A stretch of DNA of 64,000 bases from Vitis vinifera (lineage: Eukaryota > Streptophyta > Magnoliopsida > Vitales > Vitaceae), in NCBI RefSeq assembly GCF_030704535.1, contig NC_081812.1, forward strand, positions 15,721,001-15,785,000, given 5' to 3'. Below the pieces are notes generated by a model. That model was not told where the DNA came from and did no database searches. It saw only the letters and a program-made list of their open reading frames with translations. The translations under genes and the position numbers were made by a program. This document shows, in pieces, positions 62,801-64,000 of the stretch (position 1 is its first letter; every line of letters begins with the position of its first letter).

Positions 62801-63927
62801 TGATAGAATGAAACACAACTCTTCTTCAGAGGTCAGCGCATCTGGGAAGCAGTTATGGATGAACTCTTATCAATAGGACTGTCTAATGCTAAACAGGTAT
62901 CTTTCTTGATGTAACAAATTTTCTTGTAGTTTCCTTCAAAGATTAAAAGTTGAAGATATTTTGTATGCAAGAACTCTGGGACACCTAGATAATTTTATGC
63001 ATATTACTGTCCACCCTTCAAAAATAGAAGTAGGATGGAAGTTAATCATCCTTCTTCTCCTTTCACTATCATTATGAGTTGATTTCATCTTGACTAATCA
63101 ATTTTTCTATTTCAATGATATGGTGACATAAAATACTTCTAGGTAGGGTAGGAACTGAATTTGTGGCCACCCAAAAATGTCCTGAAAGCTCCAAAGGCTT
63201 TTGGTTCATCCAGACTCTGAAAAATGAATCTAATTTTCAACATTCCAATCAATGAAACTCTGTTGTGCTTTTCCCCTCAATTTTTTCCAGCAATATATGG
63301 AATGGAGATTGAGTGGTGGCATGCCACCTCAGCTCTGAGGATATGCCTTAGCTGTAATATCTCTTTTGAACATTCCATGAAGCATTTGGCTTTCTAAGGC
63401 AATCTTCTCTCAACAAATTTTTTCTTTTTATGGTTCATGGAAAGTGTTTTTAGTCTTACTGATCTATTTGATAACTTCACAGGTTCTTCTTTCAGGGTGC
63501 TCTGCTGGAGGATTGGCAACTCTCATACACTGTGATGACTTCCGGGGGATTTTGCCAAAGGATGCCACTGTCAAATGCCTTGCTGATGCAGGTTTTTTCC
63601 TTGATGAGTATGTTTTTGTACACATTTTACTGCCTTCTGTATAATATTTTTTATTTGAATTGTATATCTATTTTGTCTAGTTACCCTAGGTTTATCCTGT
63701 AGAAGTGCATATATAACTGGAGGATGTATAGTGGTGCAGTAAATTGCTGCCAGGATGTCAAAACTCTTTTGTACTTGAGTTCAGCTTCTGATTTTTTTGT
63801 GACTTGTACAATGCTTGACTTTTGAAGCTTGAAATATAATTTGCCTTATGTTTTCCTTCATTTCAGGAAAGATGTTACTGGAAATCGCAGAATAAGGTCT
63901 TTCTATAGTGATGTTGTCCACCTTCAG
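59801..63927 (+). CDS. Pectin acetylesterase (PAE family), 3' end outside the window
   Basis: Seven exons are seen: 59801-59984, 60110-60192, 61302-61431, 62618-62688, 62807-62896, 63483-63607, 63867-63927, giving 248 residues in one frame, about 60 percent of a typical PAE. Near residues 20-40 is a hydrophobic segment ([20 protein letters not shown]), a membrane anchor or uncleaved signal as in some PAEs. Then come [12 protein letters not shown], the GGGWC block just after residue 89, [20 protein letters not shown], and GCSAGG with the nucleophile Ser193. The Asp and His of the triad should lie beyond the right edge. The enzyme removes acetyl groups from cell-wall pectin in the apoplast or Golgi; animal Notum is a relative. 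The gene is complete up to a clean donor at 63927. Confidence 0.93.
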
Positions 63928-64000
63928 GTAGTGCCTTTTGTCTTTAATTTGCTATATATTACATACGTCATGTTTTTTATTTTCCTTCTATACTAGCTTT

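Overview
This is a stretch of eudicot plant nuclear DNA. Introns are AT-rich with GT-AG borders, gene spacing is moderate (about 11 genes in 64 kb), and intergenic DNA is full of poly-A/T, CT and TA microsatellites and small non-autonomous transposons. Every recognisable protein belongs to a plant family. A woody eudicot such as grapevine would fit the general look, but nothing here proves the species.

Layout from left to right: (1) a DP (E2F dimerisation partner, DPA type) gene at 770-4945 (+), with a tRNA-derived SINE in one intron; (2) a Dof zinc-finger transcription factor at 7525-8683 (+), behind a CT-rich leader; (3) 9 kb without a gene I can support (8.7-17.7 kb), holding tandem repeats, a G-quadruplex-type G-run and a decayed retroelement-like stretch; (4) an intronless dyskerin/CBF5 gene at 18728-20488 (-); (5) 6.5 kb of very AT-rich DNA (20.6-26.9 kb) with a hAT-like MITE and copies of an AT-rich repeat; (6) an XBAT31/XB3-type ankyrin-RING E3 ligase at 27172-30418 (+); (7) two minus-strand genes for conserved plant proteins of unknown function at 31253-32767 and 34115-37839; (8) a hAT MITE with a perfect 8-bp target duplication at 38149-38860; (9) a small minus-strand reading frame without an ATG at 39712-40221; (10) a long WD40 protein of the WDR44-like plant family at 42389-46298 (-); (11) a SIAMESE-related CDK inhibitor at 49899-50333 (-); (12) the ALG10 alpha-1,2-glucosyltransferase at 54446-58497 (+); (13) the 5' part of a pectin acetylesterase from 59801, running off the right edge (+).

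The genes do not form a pathway or cluster; plant genes are placed largely independently. Two touch the same process: DP drives S-phase transcription with E2F, and the SMR inhibitor restrains CDK-cyclin activity, but they lie 45 kb apart. ALG10 acts in the ER N-glycan pathway, pectin acetylesterase on the cell wall, and dyskerin on rRNA pseudouridylation.

Exon models were built by hand from splice sites and checked for reading-frame closure: the nine exons of DP, two of Dof, eight of XBAT31, three and five of the unknown genes, seven of WD40 and eight of ALG10 each sum to a multiple of three. No new biological system was found. The most informative new items are the transposon calls with target duplications, the SINE, the upstream ATGs in the pectin acetylesterase leader, a 12-nt coding first exon, and the ATG-less reading frame at 39.7-40.2 kb.
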